Shown here: piece by piece, positions 1 through 8,860 of the stretch
How positions within the stretch are numbered: position 1 is the stretch's first letter
Layout: each line of letters begins with the position of its first letter
From: SAR324 cluster bacterium
GTDB lineage: Bacteria; SAR324; NAC60-12
Length of the DNA: 33,107 nt
NCBI GenBank assembly: GCA_015231825.1
Contig: JADGAV010000005.1
Span: forward strand, 1-33,107
Direction: 5' to 3'
Program-made: the position numbers and the translations under genes
Notes under the pieces: model-generated
What the model saw: the letters and a program-made list of their open reading frames with translations, nothing else
Database searches by the model: none
What the model was told of the DNA's origin: nothing

Positions 1-2
1 TC

Positions 3-365
3 GACGGTCGGGTTCGAGATGTTTCCGGCAAAGGGATCATGGGAGCCAAAGTCAACATCCGTCAAGCCGACGGGAACGGAGACTATCATCCACGCTACAG
101 CGGTACATTCACCACCGGAAAAGACGGGATTTATGCGTTCGCTACGGTTCTTCCCGGTCAGTACGGTGGAGTCAAGCACATACACGTGCACGTTAGCCAT
201 GAAGACTACCCTTCGCTGACAACACAGATTCTTTTCAAAGGGGATCCGAATCTGGATGAAGAAAGCTCGAGAAAATTTGGAATAATCCTGGAAAAAGCAC
301 AGGTCAAAGGTGAGAAAATTTTAATCGGCCGTTTTGACATTGTCTTAAAAACCAGTGCCCAATAA
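3..365 (+). CDS. Intradiol ring-cleavage dioxygenase (protocatechuate 3,4-dioxygenase-like), 3' part
   Basis: The reading frame is open from the window edge, so the N-terminus lies outside. The visible part is the catalytic beta-sandwich of intradiol dioxygenases, which open catechol-type rings using non-haem Fe(III). Seen: a GAKVNIRQADGNGDY block (family consensus GA.V.IWQA...G.Y), a PGQY turn, a KHIHVHV block and a terminal RFDIVL resembling the end of protocatechuate 3,4-dioxygenase beta chains. Together these give the family's Tyr, Tyr, His, His iron-ligand set. The frame ends with tandem stops TAA TAG and runs convergent to the MFS gene. The substrate cannot be told from this fragment. 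An internal ATG at 39 exists, but family homology extends upstream of it, so it is not the true start. Confidence 0.85.
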   Translation, partial: DGRVRDVSGKGIMGAKVNIRQADGNGDYHPRYSGTFTTGKDGIYAFATVLPGQYGGVKHIHVHVSHEDYPSLTTQILFKGDPNLDEESSRKFGIILEKAQVKGEKILIGRFDIVLKTSAQ

Positions 366-392
366 TAGCTTTTCACCATACTGGGATGAATT

Positions 393-1619
393 TTAATAAG
401 ATTCGCCGGTATGGGATGAACTCCATTTGACCCAAATCAGGGCAGTCAACACGATTCCAATAAGCGCATAAAGCGAAACCGTGTATTGAAACCCGATTTT
501 TTCAATCAGACTGCCGACTCCCAACAGTCCCAAAGGCACTCCATAAATTGCCAAAATCCGCACCCCGATCACACGCCCCCTGATTTGGTTGTTGAGTTGA
601 GCCACCAGTATTATGGACATGGAGACGATCCCCATACTGTGAAATAATCCCATAAAAAAAAGAGCAGCTAAACCGCTGGCTTTAGTCTCCATACCGGCAA
701 ACACGATGAGCATGAAATACCACAACATGATGCAGACGAGCATGAACCAGAACGAATGAGTTCGTTTGCCAGCCCAGGCGATCACAAAAGAGCCCAGTAA
801 AGCCCCCGCACCAAATCCTGCAACAATATGACCCAGTCCGTTTTCGTCAATCAGGTAAATTTCTTTTGCCGCATAGGGCAGCAAACCGTGACTGATTGGA
901 AATGCGGTCAGATTGATGAGGAACGCCAACCACATGAGCAGGTAAATGCTCGTATTGCTCCGGATATAAGAGAGACCTTCCTTGAAATCCTTCCATTGAG
1001 AATTGGGTAATTTGGAATCGGACGAAACATCATGATGGACACTGGAAACCCCTGCCGTCAGCAGGCAACTCAGCAGGTAAATCGTACTGACCAAAACGTA
1101 GGCATAGCCGATGCCGAGAATGGAAAAGATTCCTGCACCAGTCAACGCACCGAATATTCTTGCCGAATCCATTGACATTCTCGAAAATCCAAGAGCATTT
1201 GCCAAACTTCCGGCAAGCATGGTGTCTCCGATCAGAGCTTGGCGCATCACCAGGTCTGAAGGTCGGAAGAGTCCGTTCAAAAATGCGATGGCGAAAACAT
1301 GGTAGGGAGTCAACAAATTTAAAAATGAAAAACTCATCAGCAAAGCGGCCAAGACAACAAATATCAAACGAATGGCACAAAACACTTTCCGACGCCCAAG
1401 CCGATCACCGAGGAGCCCGATCCATGGAGCAATCAGGGTACCCATGAACTGCAGTGAAGCAAAAGCCGTCAGTAAAAGAACCGATTCGGTTTCAACAAGA
1501 ATGTACCAACCGAGAATAATCGTTTCCATTTCAAAGGCCCAACTGGCCAATAGATCCGCAGGCCATTGAAATTGAAAGCTTCTCACCTTAAAGGCGATGA
1601 AAGGAGTAAAATCACTCAT
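393..1619 (-). CDS. MFS transporter (DHA3/MFS_3-like exporter)
   Basis: A 408-aa polytopic inner-membrane protein with about 10-12 hydrophobic helices. The major facilitator motif A appears between helices 2 and 3 as GDRLGRRK (residues 71-78). The general organisation, with a charged central loop near residues 195-215 (HHDVSSDSKLPNSQWKDF), resembles the DHA3 subgroup, whose members export siderophores, macrolides or other small molecules by proton antiport. The start is the ATG at 1619; no strong Shine-Dalgarno is seen. It is the last gene of the minus-strand block and is separated from the EamA permease by 155 nt. A second, only distantly similar MFS protein lies at 19.9-21.1 kb. The substrate is unknown. 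Confidence 0.85.
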   Translation of the reverse strand: MSDFTPFIAFKVRSFQFQWPADLLASWAFEMETIILGWYILVETESVLLLTAFASLQFMGTLIAPWIGLLGDRLGRRKVFCAIRLIFVVLAALLMSFSFLNLLTPYHVFAIAFLNGLFRPSDLVMRQALIGDTMLAGSLANALGFSRMSMDSARIFGALTGAGIFSILGIGYAYVLVSTIYLLSCLLTAGVSSVHHDVSSDSKLPNSQWKDFKEGLSYIRSNTSIYLLMWLAFLINLTAFPISHGLLPYAAKEIYLIDENGLGHIVAGFGAGALLGSFVIAWAGKRTHSFWFMLVCIMLWYFMLIVFAGMETKASGLAALFFMGLFHSMGIVSMSIILVAQLNNQIRGRVIGVRILAIYGVPLGLLGVGSLIEKIGFQYTVSLYALIGIVLTALIWVKWSSSHTGESY

Positions 1620-1774
1620 TGGTTAGATACTCTGAAAAACAAGAATGAAAAGCGCATAATAATTTTATCCCTCTTCTTTCAATCGAACACAAAACCGAAG
1701 TGCATTGCGAAGCAATAAGTGCGTAATAGATCTTTGAATTTTGCAGCGTCGTTTATTACAGAACCGGAAACGAA

Positions 1775-2650
1775 TCAGGAGCGGACCGCAATCAAAATTC
1801 CCAAACCGAGCGTCAGAACTGCGATCCCTGTCCATTCTACCGGCGAGGGAAATTCGTTCAGAACTGGAATCGCCATGAGGGCCGCCGATGCGGGAACAGC
1901 GGCTGAAAAACCTGCCATTTTTGTAGGACCAAGGATCGTTGCCGCAATCGAAAACAAAATGACGGCCAGAAACCCGGGGCCCAGCCCTTGAAACAATGCT
2001 TGAAAGACGATGGTGAACGTCTCCACTTCATGCATGCCGGAAGGCAGAAAGAAGTACCACAGTGGAAGAAACACCAATAAATTGGGCACATTGACCAGCA
2101 CCAATGCCTGACGCGGCTCAAGCCGCCAAAAACGAATTCCAAAAAAATATACGGATAAAACAGCCGATGCCGAGAAGAGGAACATGATCCCCGACAAGAG
2201 GTTGATCCCTCCTGCCGCCATCCCGGGCCAACCCACCAATATGCCCCCGACGGCAATAATACCGACTGCGAACAGCTGGCCCCTTCCAGGCGACTCTCTC
2301 ACAACAAGATACACGATCAGCATGGTAAAAACAGGAAGTGATCCATTTGCGAAAACACCGGCATAAGCCGCTGAAGCATTTGCCACTCCCAGATACATCA
2401 ATACGGAGTAAATCGCACCAGGACCGCAAACGGACATGATCAAAGCAGCATGCAGAGGCAGGTGTTTCGGCCACCATGACTTCAAAAACGGCAGGACGAC
2501 CGAACCGGCAACCAAAAAGCGCAATGCCGTTATATCGTAGGCGGTCAAACGGGTGTTCATGCCGGCACGAGAGAAAACAATGAATCCCGACCAAATGACA
2601 ATGACTCCAATGGCGCAGGATAGACCGAGGATTTTTTTGGGATGCGGCAT
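1775..2650 (-). CDS. EamA-family (DMT superfamily) permease
   Basis: A 291-aa membrane protein with about ten hydrophobic segments arranged as two EamA repeats. The N-terminal helix holds a Gly/Ile-rich segment with an IVIWSGFIVFSR motif. Family members export or import metabolites such as amino acids, nucleosides or cofactors across the inner membrane. The gene follows the racemase on the same strand after a 258-nt gap that contains a near-identical direct repeat. A role in moving a substrate or product of the adjacent amide/D-amino-acid pathway is an inference from position only. The length is normal for the family, and nothing appears truncated. Confidence 0.85.
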   Translation of the reverse strand: MPHPKKILGLSCAIGVIVIWSGFIVFSRAGMNTRLTAYDITALRFLVAGSVVLPFLKSWWPKHLPLHAALIMSVCGPGAIYSVLMYLGVANASAAYAGVFANGSLPVFTMLIVYLVVRESPGRGQLFAVGIIAVGGILVGWPGMAAGGINLLSGIMFLFSASAVLSVYFFGIRFWRLEPRQALVLVNVPNLLVFLPLWYFFLPSGMHEVETFTIVFQALFQGLGPGFLAVILFSIAATILGPTKMAGFSAAVPASAALMAIPVLNEFPSPVEWTGIAVLTLGLGILIAVRS

Positions 2651-2762
2651 TCTTGTGCAGTCTGATTATTAGTTTTTCCGGCTACAGAACTCAATTGCTG
2701 GTCAGCAAAGAAACGGGAAAGGCGAATCAGAATTTCCTGCCTTTGGTGAAACTGAAGCGCCC

Positions 2763-2878
2763 GGAATTTTGATAAAACCTGCGGGCAAAACGATTGGGCA
2801 GGGATCCCTGATTCAGATCAGTTCGATTCGCGAAAAATGGAGAAAGAGGCATCGTCGATCAGGAATTTTGTTAAAACC
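2763..2878. repeat. Pair of 17-nt direct repeats upstream of the EamA permease
   Basis: GGAATTTTGATAAAACC at 2763-2779 recurs as GGAATTTTGTTAAAACC at 2862-2878, with one mismatch and a 99-nt period. Both lie in the gap between the racemase stop (2909) and the permease start (2650), so they could be paired operator sites for the permease. No binding protein can be assigned. Confidence 0.4.
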
Positions 2879-2908
2879 GGGAGGACCTTAATATCAACAG
2901 AGCGTTCA

Positions 2909-3574
2909 CTATGAAGAAAGCAAAACTGCTCCCAATGCCATTGTCACGGCGGCTTGAGTCGGGTCGATGACCGGGACCCCCAATTCTCTTTCAAGAGCAT
3001 TTCTGTGAATTGCCATTCCGGCACAACCAAGAATCACTACATCAGCACCATCTTCCCGTTTTAGAAGTTTTCCCACTTCGATCATTTTTTCGAGGCTTCC
3101 TTCGCCGCTTGCGCTTTCTGCAACGCTCATCTCAAGTGCTCTTTCTCCCGCCAAACGGCGGTCCAGGTCCATTTGCCGGAGATAACGGCGATGCCGTTTA
3201 ATAGAAGCTTCGGCAATCGCAATCACTCCGAAACGGTCCCCCCTTGCCAATGCTGTCAGGACGGCACTTTCCTGCATTCCAAAAACCGGTTTACTGGTCA
3301 TCTCACGACAAACAAACAAGCCCGGGTCTGAGTAGCATGCAATCACGAAGGCATCAAAATCCTGATTTTCAGCCACCTTGAGGGAGAGAGGAACAGAAAC
3401 ACTGTCGATGTCTTTCTGGCTTTCAATCCCGTAAGGTCCTGAATGCAAGGTATGGCAGACAATTTCCGCTCCTCCTTCCACTCTCAATGCATTGAGTGCT
3501 TCCGAGATCCCCTCAGTGACTGTTTCGTTGGAATTTGGATTGATGACCAGTATTCGTCGTCGATGCACACTCAT
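2909..3574 (-). CDS. Hydantoin / Asp-Glu racemase family protein
   Basis: A 221-aa cytoplasmic protein of the Asp/Glu/hydantoin racemase superfamily. Both catalytic cysteines that deprotonate and reprotonate the alpha carbon are present: Cys80 in ACYSDPG and Cys184 in GCAGM. The N-terminal ILVINPNSNE block is typical of hydantoin racemases and related Asp/Glu racemase-like enzymes. The ATG at 3574 is supported by AGGAGG about 5 nt upstream, overlapping the stop codon region of the hydantoinase gene, whose TAG ends only 8 nt before this start; the two are almost certainly co-transcribed and translationally coupled. A 5-substituted hydantoin racemase that feeds both enantiomers to the adjacent hydantoinase is the simplest reading. 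Allantoin racemase is an alternative within the same family. Confidence 0.85.
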   Translation of the reverse strand: MSVHRRRILVINPNSNETVTEGISEALNALRVEGGAEIVCHTLHSGPYGIESQKDIDSVSVPLSLKVAENQDFDAFVIACYSDPGLFVCREMTSKPVFGMQESAVLTALARGDRFGVIAIAEASIKRHRRYLRQMDLDRRLAGERALEMSVAESASGEGSLEKMIEVGKLLKREDGADVVILGCAGMAIHRNALERELGVPVIDPTQAAVTMALGAVLLSS

Positions 3575-3582
3575 GCGGCCTC

Positions 3583-5046
3583 CTACCTCAACCTGGCATT
3601 GAAGCTTTTTTCAGGAATAAATTCAGGAGCGACATTGCCCGGCATCCCGGTTAGGTCGCATGGTTTCCGTTTAAGAAATTCTCCAGATCCTTTCGCGGCC
3701 TTAAGCGTTCCATCTTCAATGACGACACGACCCCGATTGATGACGGTAGTTGGCCACCCTTTAACAATGAATCCCTCATAAGGAGTATAATTCATATTGT
3801 CATGCAGCATCTCAACAGAAACACGGCGCTCCAGGTCGGGATCCCAAATAGCAATATCAGCATCGGTGCCAACCGCAATTGTCCCTTTTCGAGGATGAAG
3901 ACCAAACATCTTTGCGGCATTGGTAGACGTCAGAGAAACAAATTGATTCAGGGAAATCCGCCCTTTGCGGACTCCTTCAGAATACATCAGCGGCATGCGC
4001 AGCTCTATGCCGGGAACACCGTTGGCGCATTCTTTAAAGGTCGGATTGGGGCCAGTATTCAGTTTTCCAGTTTCATCGTAGCGATATGCCGCATGATCTG
4101 ATGAAATCAATTGAAACGTTCCGTTTTGCAGTGCCTGCCACATGGCCTCCTGTGTTTTATTGTCCCTGAGGGGCGGACTGCAGCAAAATTTAGCGGCCTC
4201 GGGGCCGGGCATGTTCATCTGTTCGGAAGTGAGAAACAGGTAATGAGGACATGTTTCTCCAAAGATTTTGCTGCCGGAATATCGCGCTGTGGAAATAGCT
4301 CTGGCTGCTTTTTCGGTTGAGACATGGACAATCAGCATCGGGGCATCGATAAATTCCGCCATTTGGACAGCCCGCTGGACGGCCTCGACTTCAGCAGCCC
4401 GTGGATGACTGACGGCATGGTATTTCGGATCCCGGTACCCCCTTTCCAGCAAACGCCTGCTGACCCAATTTATCAACGCGCTGTTTTCTGCATGCACCAT
4501 CGTCAGGGCGCCATGTTCACGAGCAACGTCAAGCACGTCGAGCATTTGCCCATCGTCCAGTTTTACCAGATCGTAAGTCATGAACACCTTGAATGACATG
4601 ATTCCCTGATCAAATACGGCGGGAAGTTCTTTCTTCAACACAGATTCGCCGGGATCCGATAAAATAAGATGGTACGAATAATCAATCACCGATTTCGAAG
4701 CGGCACGTTCATGGTAGATGTCAAGAACCTCATACAGAGACTGACCTCGCTTTTGAGATGCAAACGGGATCATTGTTGTGTTTCCCCCAAAGGCGGCGGA
4801 AACACTGCCGGATTCATAGTCATCAGCAGACATCAGTCCAAATGACGATTCCTGGGCAATATGGCAGTGAGATTCAACACCACCGGGTAAAACCAGTTTC
4901 CCTTCCGCGTTGATCGTTCGTCCTGTGGATTGCAGGTCAGAACCAAGGGCGCTGATCTTTCCGTCATTGATCCCAATATCAGCAGCAAAAGTATCAACTG
5001 CAGTGGCAACTGTTCCACCTTTAATCAGCAGATCAAAATGAGTCAT
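3583..5046 (-). CDS. Dihydropyrimidinase / D-hydantoinase (cyclic amidohydrolase)
   Basis: A 487-aa amidohydrolase that opens cyclic diamides (dihydropyrimidines, hydantoins) to N-carbamoyl amino acids. The full binuclear metal set is visible: His60 and His62 (SHCH), Lys153 to be carboxylated (SFKVFM), His185 (HAEN), His241 (HVSTEKA) and Asp317 (SSDHAAY). The ETCPHYL block is typical of hydantoinases. The frame stays open upstream to 5124, but the ATG at 5046 is chosen because it has GAAGGGGA about 7 nt upstream, begins the family's MxxFDLLIKGG start, and avoids overlap. The upstream lyase gene stops at 5060, giving a 13-nt spacing, so it is the middle gene of a three-gene operon. SHCH replaces the more usual THTH. 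The exact substrate is unknown. Confidence 0.9.
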   Translation of the reverse strand: MTHFDLLIKGGTVATAVDTFAADIGINDGKISALGSDLQSTGRTINAEGKLVLPGGVESHCHIAQESSFGLMSADDYESGSVSAAFGGNTTMIPFASQKRGQSLYEVLDIYHERAASKSVIDYSYHLILSDPGESVLKKELPAVFDQGIMSFKVFMTYDLVKLDDGQMLDVLDVAREHGALTMVHAENSALINWVSRRLLERGYRDPKYHAVSHPRAAEVEAVQRAVQMAEFIDAPMLIVHVSTEKAARAISTARYSGSKIFGETCPHYLFLTSEQMNMPGPEAAKFCCSPPLRDNKTQEAMWQALQNGTFQLISSDHAAYRYDETGKLNTGPNPTFKECANGVPGIELRMPLMYSEGVRKGRISLNQFVSLTSTNAAKMFGLHPRKGTIAVGTDADIAIWDPDLERRVSVEMLHDNMNYTPYEGFIVKGWPTTVINRGRVVIEDGTLKAAKGSGEFLKRKPCDLTGMPGNVAPEFIPEKSFNARLR

Positions 5047-5059
5047 TTTAGATTCCCCT

Positions 5060-5998
5060 TCAGCCAAGTTCATTGACACGTTTTTCCATCCTGCGGATGA
5101 GATGACCGAGTTCTTTCTGCGCAATCGAATTGAGTTTAGGTCCTGGAGCCCGAGTAGCCGGAGTATCGATCACACCGCGGCGATGCAAAATTTCCTTTCG
5201 AATCGCCAGGCCAAACCCTGGCTGCTGTTCGTGGCGAACCAGAGGAAGATAGGCATCATAAAGATTTTCCGCATTTTCTGTTTCTCCCTGCTGAAACATT
5301 TTCACGACGGAACTCAGCATTTCAGGATAAGCAAATCCGGTCATTGCCCCATCAGCACCCCGCGCCAGTTCCTGCGGCAGGTAAAGTCCGCCATTACCGG
5401 TTAAAATAGAAACTCGACGGTGCTGGTGGTGTTCTGCATAGCGACGCATCTCGGACAGTTTGTTCAATCCCGGCCAGTCTTCATGTTTCAACATGACCAA
5501 CTGGGGATATTCCTCAACAAGTCGGTGGAAACTGGCAACAGAAACATGAACCCCGGTAGACAGGGGATAGTCCTGGTAGCAAACTGGAACATCAGGCCCC
5601 AGACTGTGAAAAACCTCAGAGAAATATCCAAGAAGTCGTTCTTCTGTTGCCAGACCGTTCACCGGAGCGACCATCACTCCGGCAGCTCCCAAATCCATCG
5701 CCGAGCTCGACAAACGGGTCAAATTGCTTAATCCGGGGTTGGAAACCCCAACTATGACCGGTACCCGCTGATTGACACGTTTGAGCATATAAGCCATGAA
5801 TTGCTCTGCCTCTTCAGGCGAAAGTTTAGGGGCTTCTCCCATCATTCCCAGGATGGTAATCCCGGTCACGCCTTTGTCGAGGTAAAATTCAACAAGACGA
5901 TCAGCGCTGTCGTAATCAATAGCGCCGCTTTCCCTGAACGGGGTTACCGAAATAATAAATACACCTCTTGCCTGTTCATTCAAAGCTGTGTTTGTCAT
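5060..5998 (-). CDS. Dihydrodipicolinate synthase / N-acetylneuraminate lyase family aldolase
   Basis: A 312-aa TIM-barrel protein of the DapA/NanA class I aldolase family, which forms a Schiff base between a lysine and a 2-oxo acid. The likely Schiff-base lysine is Lys171 in VMLKHED. The proton-relay tyrosine is Tyr141 in YQDYP, and the 2-oxo-acid carboxylate loop is GMMGE (51-55) where DapA has GTTGE. It heads the operon with hydantoinase and racemase, which argues against lysine biosynthesis and for a catabolic aldolase/lyase or decarboxylating role on a pathway intermediate. The closest subgroup is probably the uncharacterised DapA-like proteins found beside amidohydrolases. No strong Shine-Dalgarno is seen before the ATG at 5998. 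Confidence 0.85.
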   Translation of the reverse strand: MTNTALNEQARGVFIISVTPFRESGAIDYDSADRLVEFYLDKGVTGITILGMMGEAPKLSPEEAEQFMAYMLKRVNQRVPVIVGVSNPGLSNLTRLSSSAMDLGAAGVMVAPVNGLATEERLLGYFSEVFHSLGPDVPVCYQDYPLSTGVHVSVASFHRLVEEYPQLVMLKHEDWPGLNKLSEMRRYAEHHQHRRVSILTGNGGLYLPQELARGADGAMTGFAYPEMLSSVVKMFQQGETENAENLYDAYLPLVRHEQQPGFGLAIRKEILHRRGVIDTPATRAPGPKLNSIAQKELGHLIRRMEKRVNELG

Positions 5999-6079
5999 CG
6001 TTTACTTTCTGAATATCGAATCCTGTTCTTTATTTTCAGATTGAACCCTATTCGATTTAAAAATTGGAATTTGGAGCCG

Positions 6080-6100
6080 AAAAAGCTCCTACGGGAGCTT
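6080..6100 (-). terminator. Hairpin terminator with UNCG-type loop
   Basis: Perfect 7-bp stem AAGCTCC (6083-6089) / GGAGCTT (6094-6100) around a 4-nt loop. Read on the minus strand the stem runs into TTTTT. It lies between the stop of the FAD enzyme (6232) and the start of the aldolase (5998), so it probably separates these two minus-strand transcripts. Confidence 0.55.
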
Positions 6101-6231
6101 ATCGTAATATTGAGCAAAAACGCCAACAAAAAAGTCGGTAGCTGACAGTTTCCGGTCTATTTTGCACTGTGCAGGTTTTTTTAAAAAAATCAAAGATTTG
6201 AAATTTGCGCCAACAGTTTATCAGGAGCAAG

Positions 6232-7356
6232 TCAAAATCTGCATGGAGAAAGATCTTCCTTGCTCAATCCCGCCTCAATCATCCTCCCTGGGAGCTCGCC
6301 TTCTCGAATCAGACTGGCACAACAGGCGGCCATTGCGGGTGAGGTCAACATTCCGATCCCTCCTTGACCTGCCAGCCAGAAAAAATGTTCAACATTTGGA
6401 TCAAATCCCACCACAGGAACAGAATCAGGAAAAAAAGACCGCAATCCTGCCCACTTGTGACTGATATGGCGAATTTTGAGGGAAGTCGCACCTTCAAGGC
6501 GCTCAACCCCCATCGCGATACCGAGGTCATCGGGTCTGGCATCGTGGGGAATCGCCGGGCTTTCATCGGCAGGAGACGCCAAAAGTTTACCGGAGTCAGG
6601 TTTAAAATAAAATTGTTCACTAATATCAACCGTGAAAGGCCATTCTTCCGTTTCGTATACTTCAGGTGAAGAATTGAATAAAAAAGCATTCCGCTTTTTC
6701 GGAATAAGGCCGAGTTTTCTGCATCCTGCCAAAGCAGCCAGTTCGTCAGACCAGGCGCCTGCCGCGTTGACCAATGTTTGACAGGAATACTCCCCCTGAT
6801 TCGTTTTAACAAGCCATCCATTTTCCAAGGGCTTTAAATCAAGCACTTTGGTCTCTGTCAGCAGGATTCCTCCTTTCTTTTTCACCGAGCGTAAAAAACC
6901 GCCATGGAGTTCATTGACGTCAATGTCCCAGGTGTTGGAATCATAAAGTCCTGCGGTCACGTTTCCGCTTTCAAGAGCAGGCACCAATTTGAAAAGGTCA
7001 TTTCCTTCAACTTTTTCTGCAGAATCGCCTGCCGATTCAATTTTCCTCTTTTCTTCCTTCAGCAATTCAATTTGATCGGAACGGGCTACGTGAAGGATTC
7101 CGCGTTCTTTCAATAAAGGGAAATCACAGAATTCATCAGGAGGAGATTGCAGAAACCCGAGACTCAGATTTGCGAGTTTATTGCAGGCTTCGCTACTGTA
7201 AATTTTTGTATAAATTGCCGCGGATCTCCCTGAAGTGTGGTATCCGGCGTGCGTTTCCATTTCGAGAATCAATACTTTAAAGTTATCACTCAATTCATGG
7301 GCAGCAGAAGCTCCCGCAATTCCAGCTCCGACAACTATAATATCGGTATCGTACAT
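6232..7356 (-). CDS. FAD-dependent D-amino acid dehydrogenase (D-arginine dehydrogenase-like, DAO family)
   Basis: A 374-aa flavoprotein expected to oxidise a D-amino acid to a 2-oxo acid and ammonia. The Rossmann start is VVGAGIAGAS (8-17), with Glu32 for the FAD ribose. It aligns, from memory, almost residue for residue with Pseudomonas aeruginosa D-arginine dehydrogenase: GYHTSGRSAA (38-47), Tyr53, Arg222, Tyr250, WAGLR with Arg306, and the C-terminal GQGGIGMLTSPA. Two specificity residues differ: Glu87, which contacts the cationic side chain in that enzyme, is Ile87 here, and His48 is Ile48. Substrate preference is therefore probably for neutral rather than basic D-amino acids (inference). 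The start has AAAGGAAG just upstream. It lies 49 nt downstream of the ketopantoate-reductase-like gene on the same strand. Confidence 0.85.
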   Translation of the reverse strand: MYDTDIIVVGAGIAGASAAHELSDNFKVLILEMETHAGYHTSGRSAAIYTKIYSSEACNKLANLSLGFLQSPPDEFCDFPLLKERGILHVARSDQIELLKEEKRKIESAGDSAEKVEGNDLFKLVPALESGNVTAGLYDSNTWDIDVNELHGGFLRSVKKKGGILLTETKVLDLKPLENGWLVKTNQGEYSCQTLVNAAGAWSDELAALAGCRKLGLIPKKRNAFLFNSSPEVYETEEWPFTVDISEQFYFKPDSGKLLASPADESPAIPHDARPDDLGIAMGVERLEGATSLKIRHISHKWAGLRSFFPDSVPVVGFDPNVEHFFWLAGQGGIGMLTSPAMAACCASLIREGELPGRMIEAGLSKEDLSPCRF

Positions 7357-7405
7357 TGCTTCCTTTCTTGTAAAAGTCGTTTTAAATGAATGCCAAATTG
7401 CGTTT

Positions 7406-8359
7406 TCAGGGACTCTTGGCTGCGGGCTTTATTTTTTCCAGGATTTGCTGCAGATTATCTGTTGAGGGAATAGCCACATTCAGATCCTTTGCATAGTTCA
7501 GCATCGCCCCCAGAAATAGATCTCTTTCATCTTTTTTCTGAGGATTTTCAAAATCTCTTTGAAAGGAAGGTTTTGTTTCATAAGGAAAATTCATTCCTTT
7601 TCTGATTGTAGACTGGATAATGTCCGCAGGAAGCGGAACACCAAGAAGTTTTGAGATGGAAACAGCCTCTTCAGCGACAGACTTGACCCGGGCTCTCAAC
7701 TCCTCCATTTCGAGGATTTCACCGATTGTTTTCTGAAAAGCTGCAGCCACCAGCCCGAAAGAACAGATAAAAATGAATTTCTCCCAGAGACTACTCTCAA
7801 TGTCCGTTTTCCATTCGCACAAGATATTGCTCTGTGCGAACAAGTCCAGAAGTGCCTTCGGATCATAGTCAGGAAAATCTGGATCGGCTCCCAAAAGTAT
7901 TTTGCATGAACCGCCATTTTGCGAAACAACGCCAGGTTTTTCTATGTGAGTACCAACATAAGCACAAGCGGGCAGGACAATCCCTTGATCAATCACCTTC
8001 CGAATCCGGCCGCGTACATCCACTCCGTTGAGTAATGGCAAAATGATCGTGTGTTCTCCAATTTGATTTTTTAGATTCACCAGAAGTTCATGAAGATCAA
8101 ACTCCTTGACGCACACCAGGCATAGATCGAGCGGGGGCAGGGCTTGGCAGGAATCGGTCGTCAGAAAAGGACGGCACTGCATTTCCCCCTCGTTTTCTGT
8201 CTTGAGTGACAACCCGTGTTCTTTGATGGCTTTTAGATGGGCTCCGCGGGCAACAAAAAAAACTTTTTGTGCTCCTGCTCCATTTTGAAGTGTGCAAAGT
8301 TTTCCTCCAAAATAACCTCCAACACCACCCACACCCAGAATTCCGATATTTTTGATCAT
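7406..8359 (-). CDS. Ketopantoate reductase family (ApbA/PanE-like) oxidoreductase
   Basis: A 317-aa NAD(P)H-dependent 2-oxo-acid reductase-like protein. The nucleotide-binding motif GVGGVGGYFGG begins at residue 9. An LLNGVD block matches the family's LQNG substrate loop, and LWEKFIF matches the region of the catalytic lysine. Upstream in-frame ATG (8371) and GTG (8374) are possible starts. The ATG at 8359 is preferred because it places the Rossmann strand at the N-terminus as in relatives and has GGAAAGAG close upstream. Its linkage with the D-amino acid dehydrogenase suggests it reduces a 2-oxo acid from that reaction to a hydroxy acid, rather than serving pantothenate synthesis. That is an inference from neighbourhood only. 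Confidence 0.8.
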   Translation of the reverse strand: MIKNIGILGVGGVGGYFGGKLCTLQNGAGAQKVFFVARGAHLKAIKEHGLSLKTENEGEMQCRPFLTTDSCQALPPLDLCLVCVKEFDLHELLVNLKNQIGEHTIILPLLNGVDVRGRIRKVIDQGIVLPACAYVGTHIEKPGVVSQNGGSCKILLGADPDFPDYDPKALLDLFAQSNILCEWKTDIESSLWEKFIFICSFGLVAAAFQKTIGEILEMEELRARVKSVAEEAVSISKLLGVPLPADIIQSTIRKGMNFPYETKPSFQRDFENPQKKDERDLFLGAMLNYAKDLNVAIPSTDNLQQILEKIKPAAKSP

Positions 8360-8710
8360 TTCTCTTTCCATCACTGATACCGCCTGTTAATGATTTAAAA
8401 GTAAAATGCTTTTTAAAAGGAAGCATTGCATCGAAAAGAAAAATCCAAACCCATGTACTCGAAAAAATATTTGAGGAGAAAGCATCACCACGCAGACAAA
8501 CAAAAAATTGTCCAAAGAAAATGAAATGCCTGATGCCTCCCTTCAGGTTTGGAATTTACATGACAATTTCGAAAAGAATATGACTTGAGCCATTGCCTGG
8601 CATCATATACTGTGCAAGATTCCAGTTAGAAATCAAGCTTTACGAAATAAGATTGATTCCAATCCGCCAAAATCTTCAAGACTGGAAAACGAACAGGAGG
8701 AATTAATTCA

Positions 8711-8815
8711 ATGGTCCGCATGGAGCAGAGATTCAAATTTCTGGTAGAATTGGGCGTCCATTTGGCTGTTAAAATTTCGGATCTCCCGGGAAATACAAGT
8801 TTCCATCTGTTTTGA
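8711..8815 (+). CDS. Possible 34-aa peptide with strong Shine-Dalgarno
   Basis: ATG at 8711 follows AGGAGG (8695-8700) by 10 nt and opens a 34-codon frame ending in TGA. The predicted peptide starts MVRMEQRFKFLVELGVHLA and has a short amphipathic stretch. No family is recognised. The ribosome site is the only support, and the spacing is slightly long. It could be a chance frame or a leader peptide. Confidence 0.25.
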   Translation: MVRMEQRFKFLVELGVHLAVKISDLPGNTSFHLF

Positions 8816-8860
8816 GACGCTGCTTTTTAGAAAAATCTACTCAAATGGAATAGTCACGAC

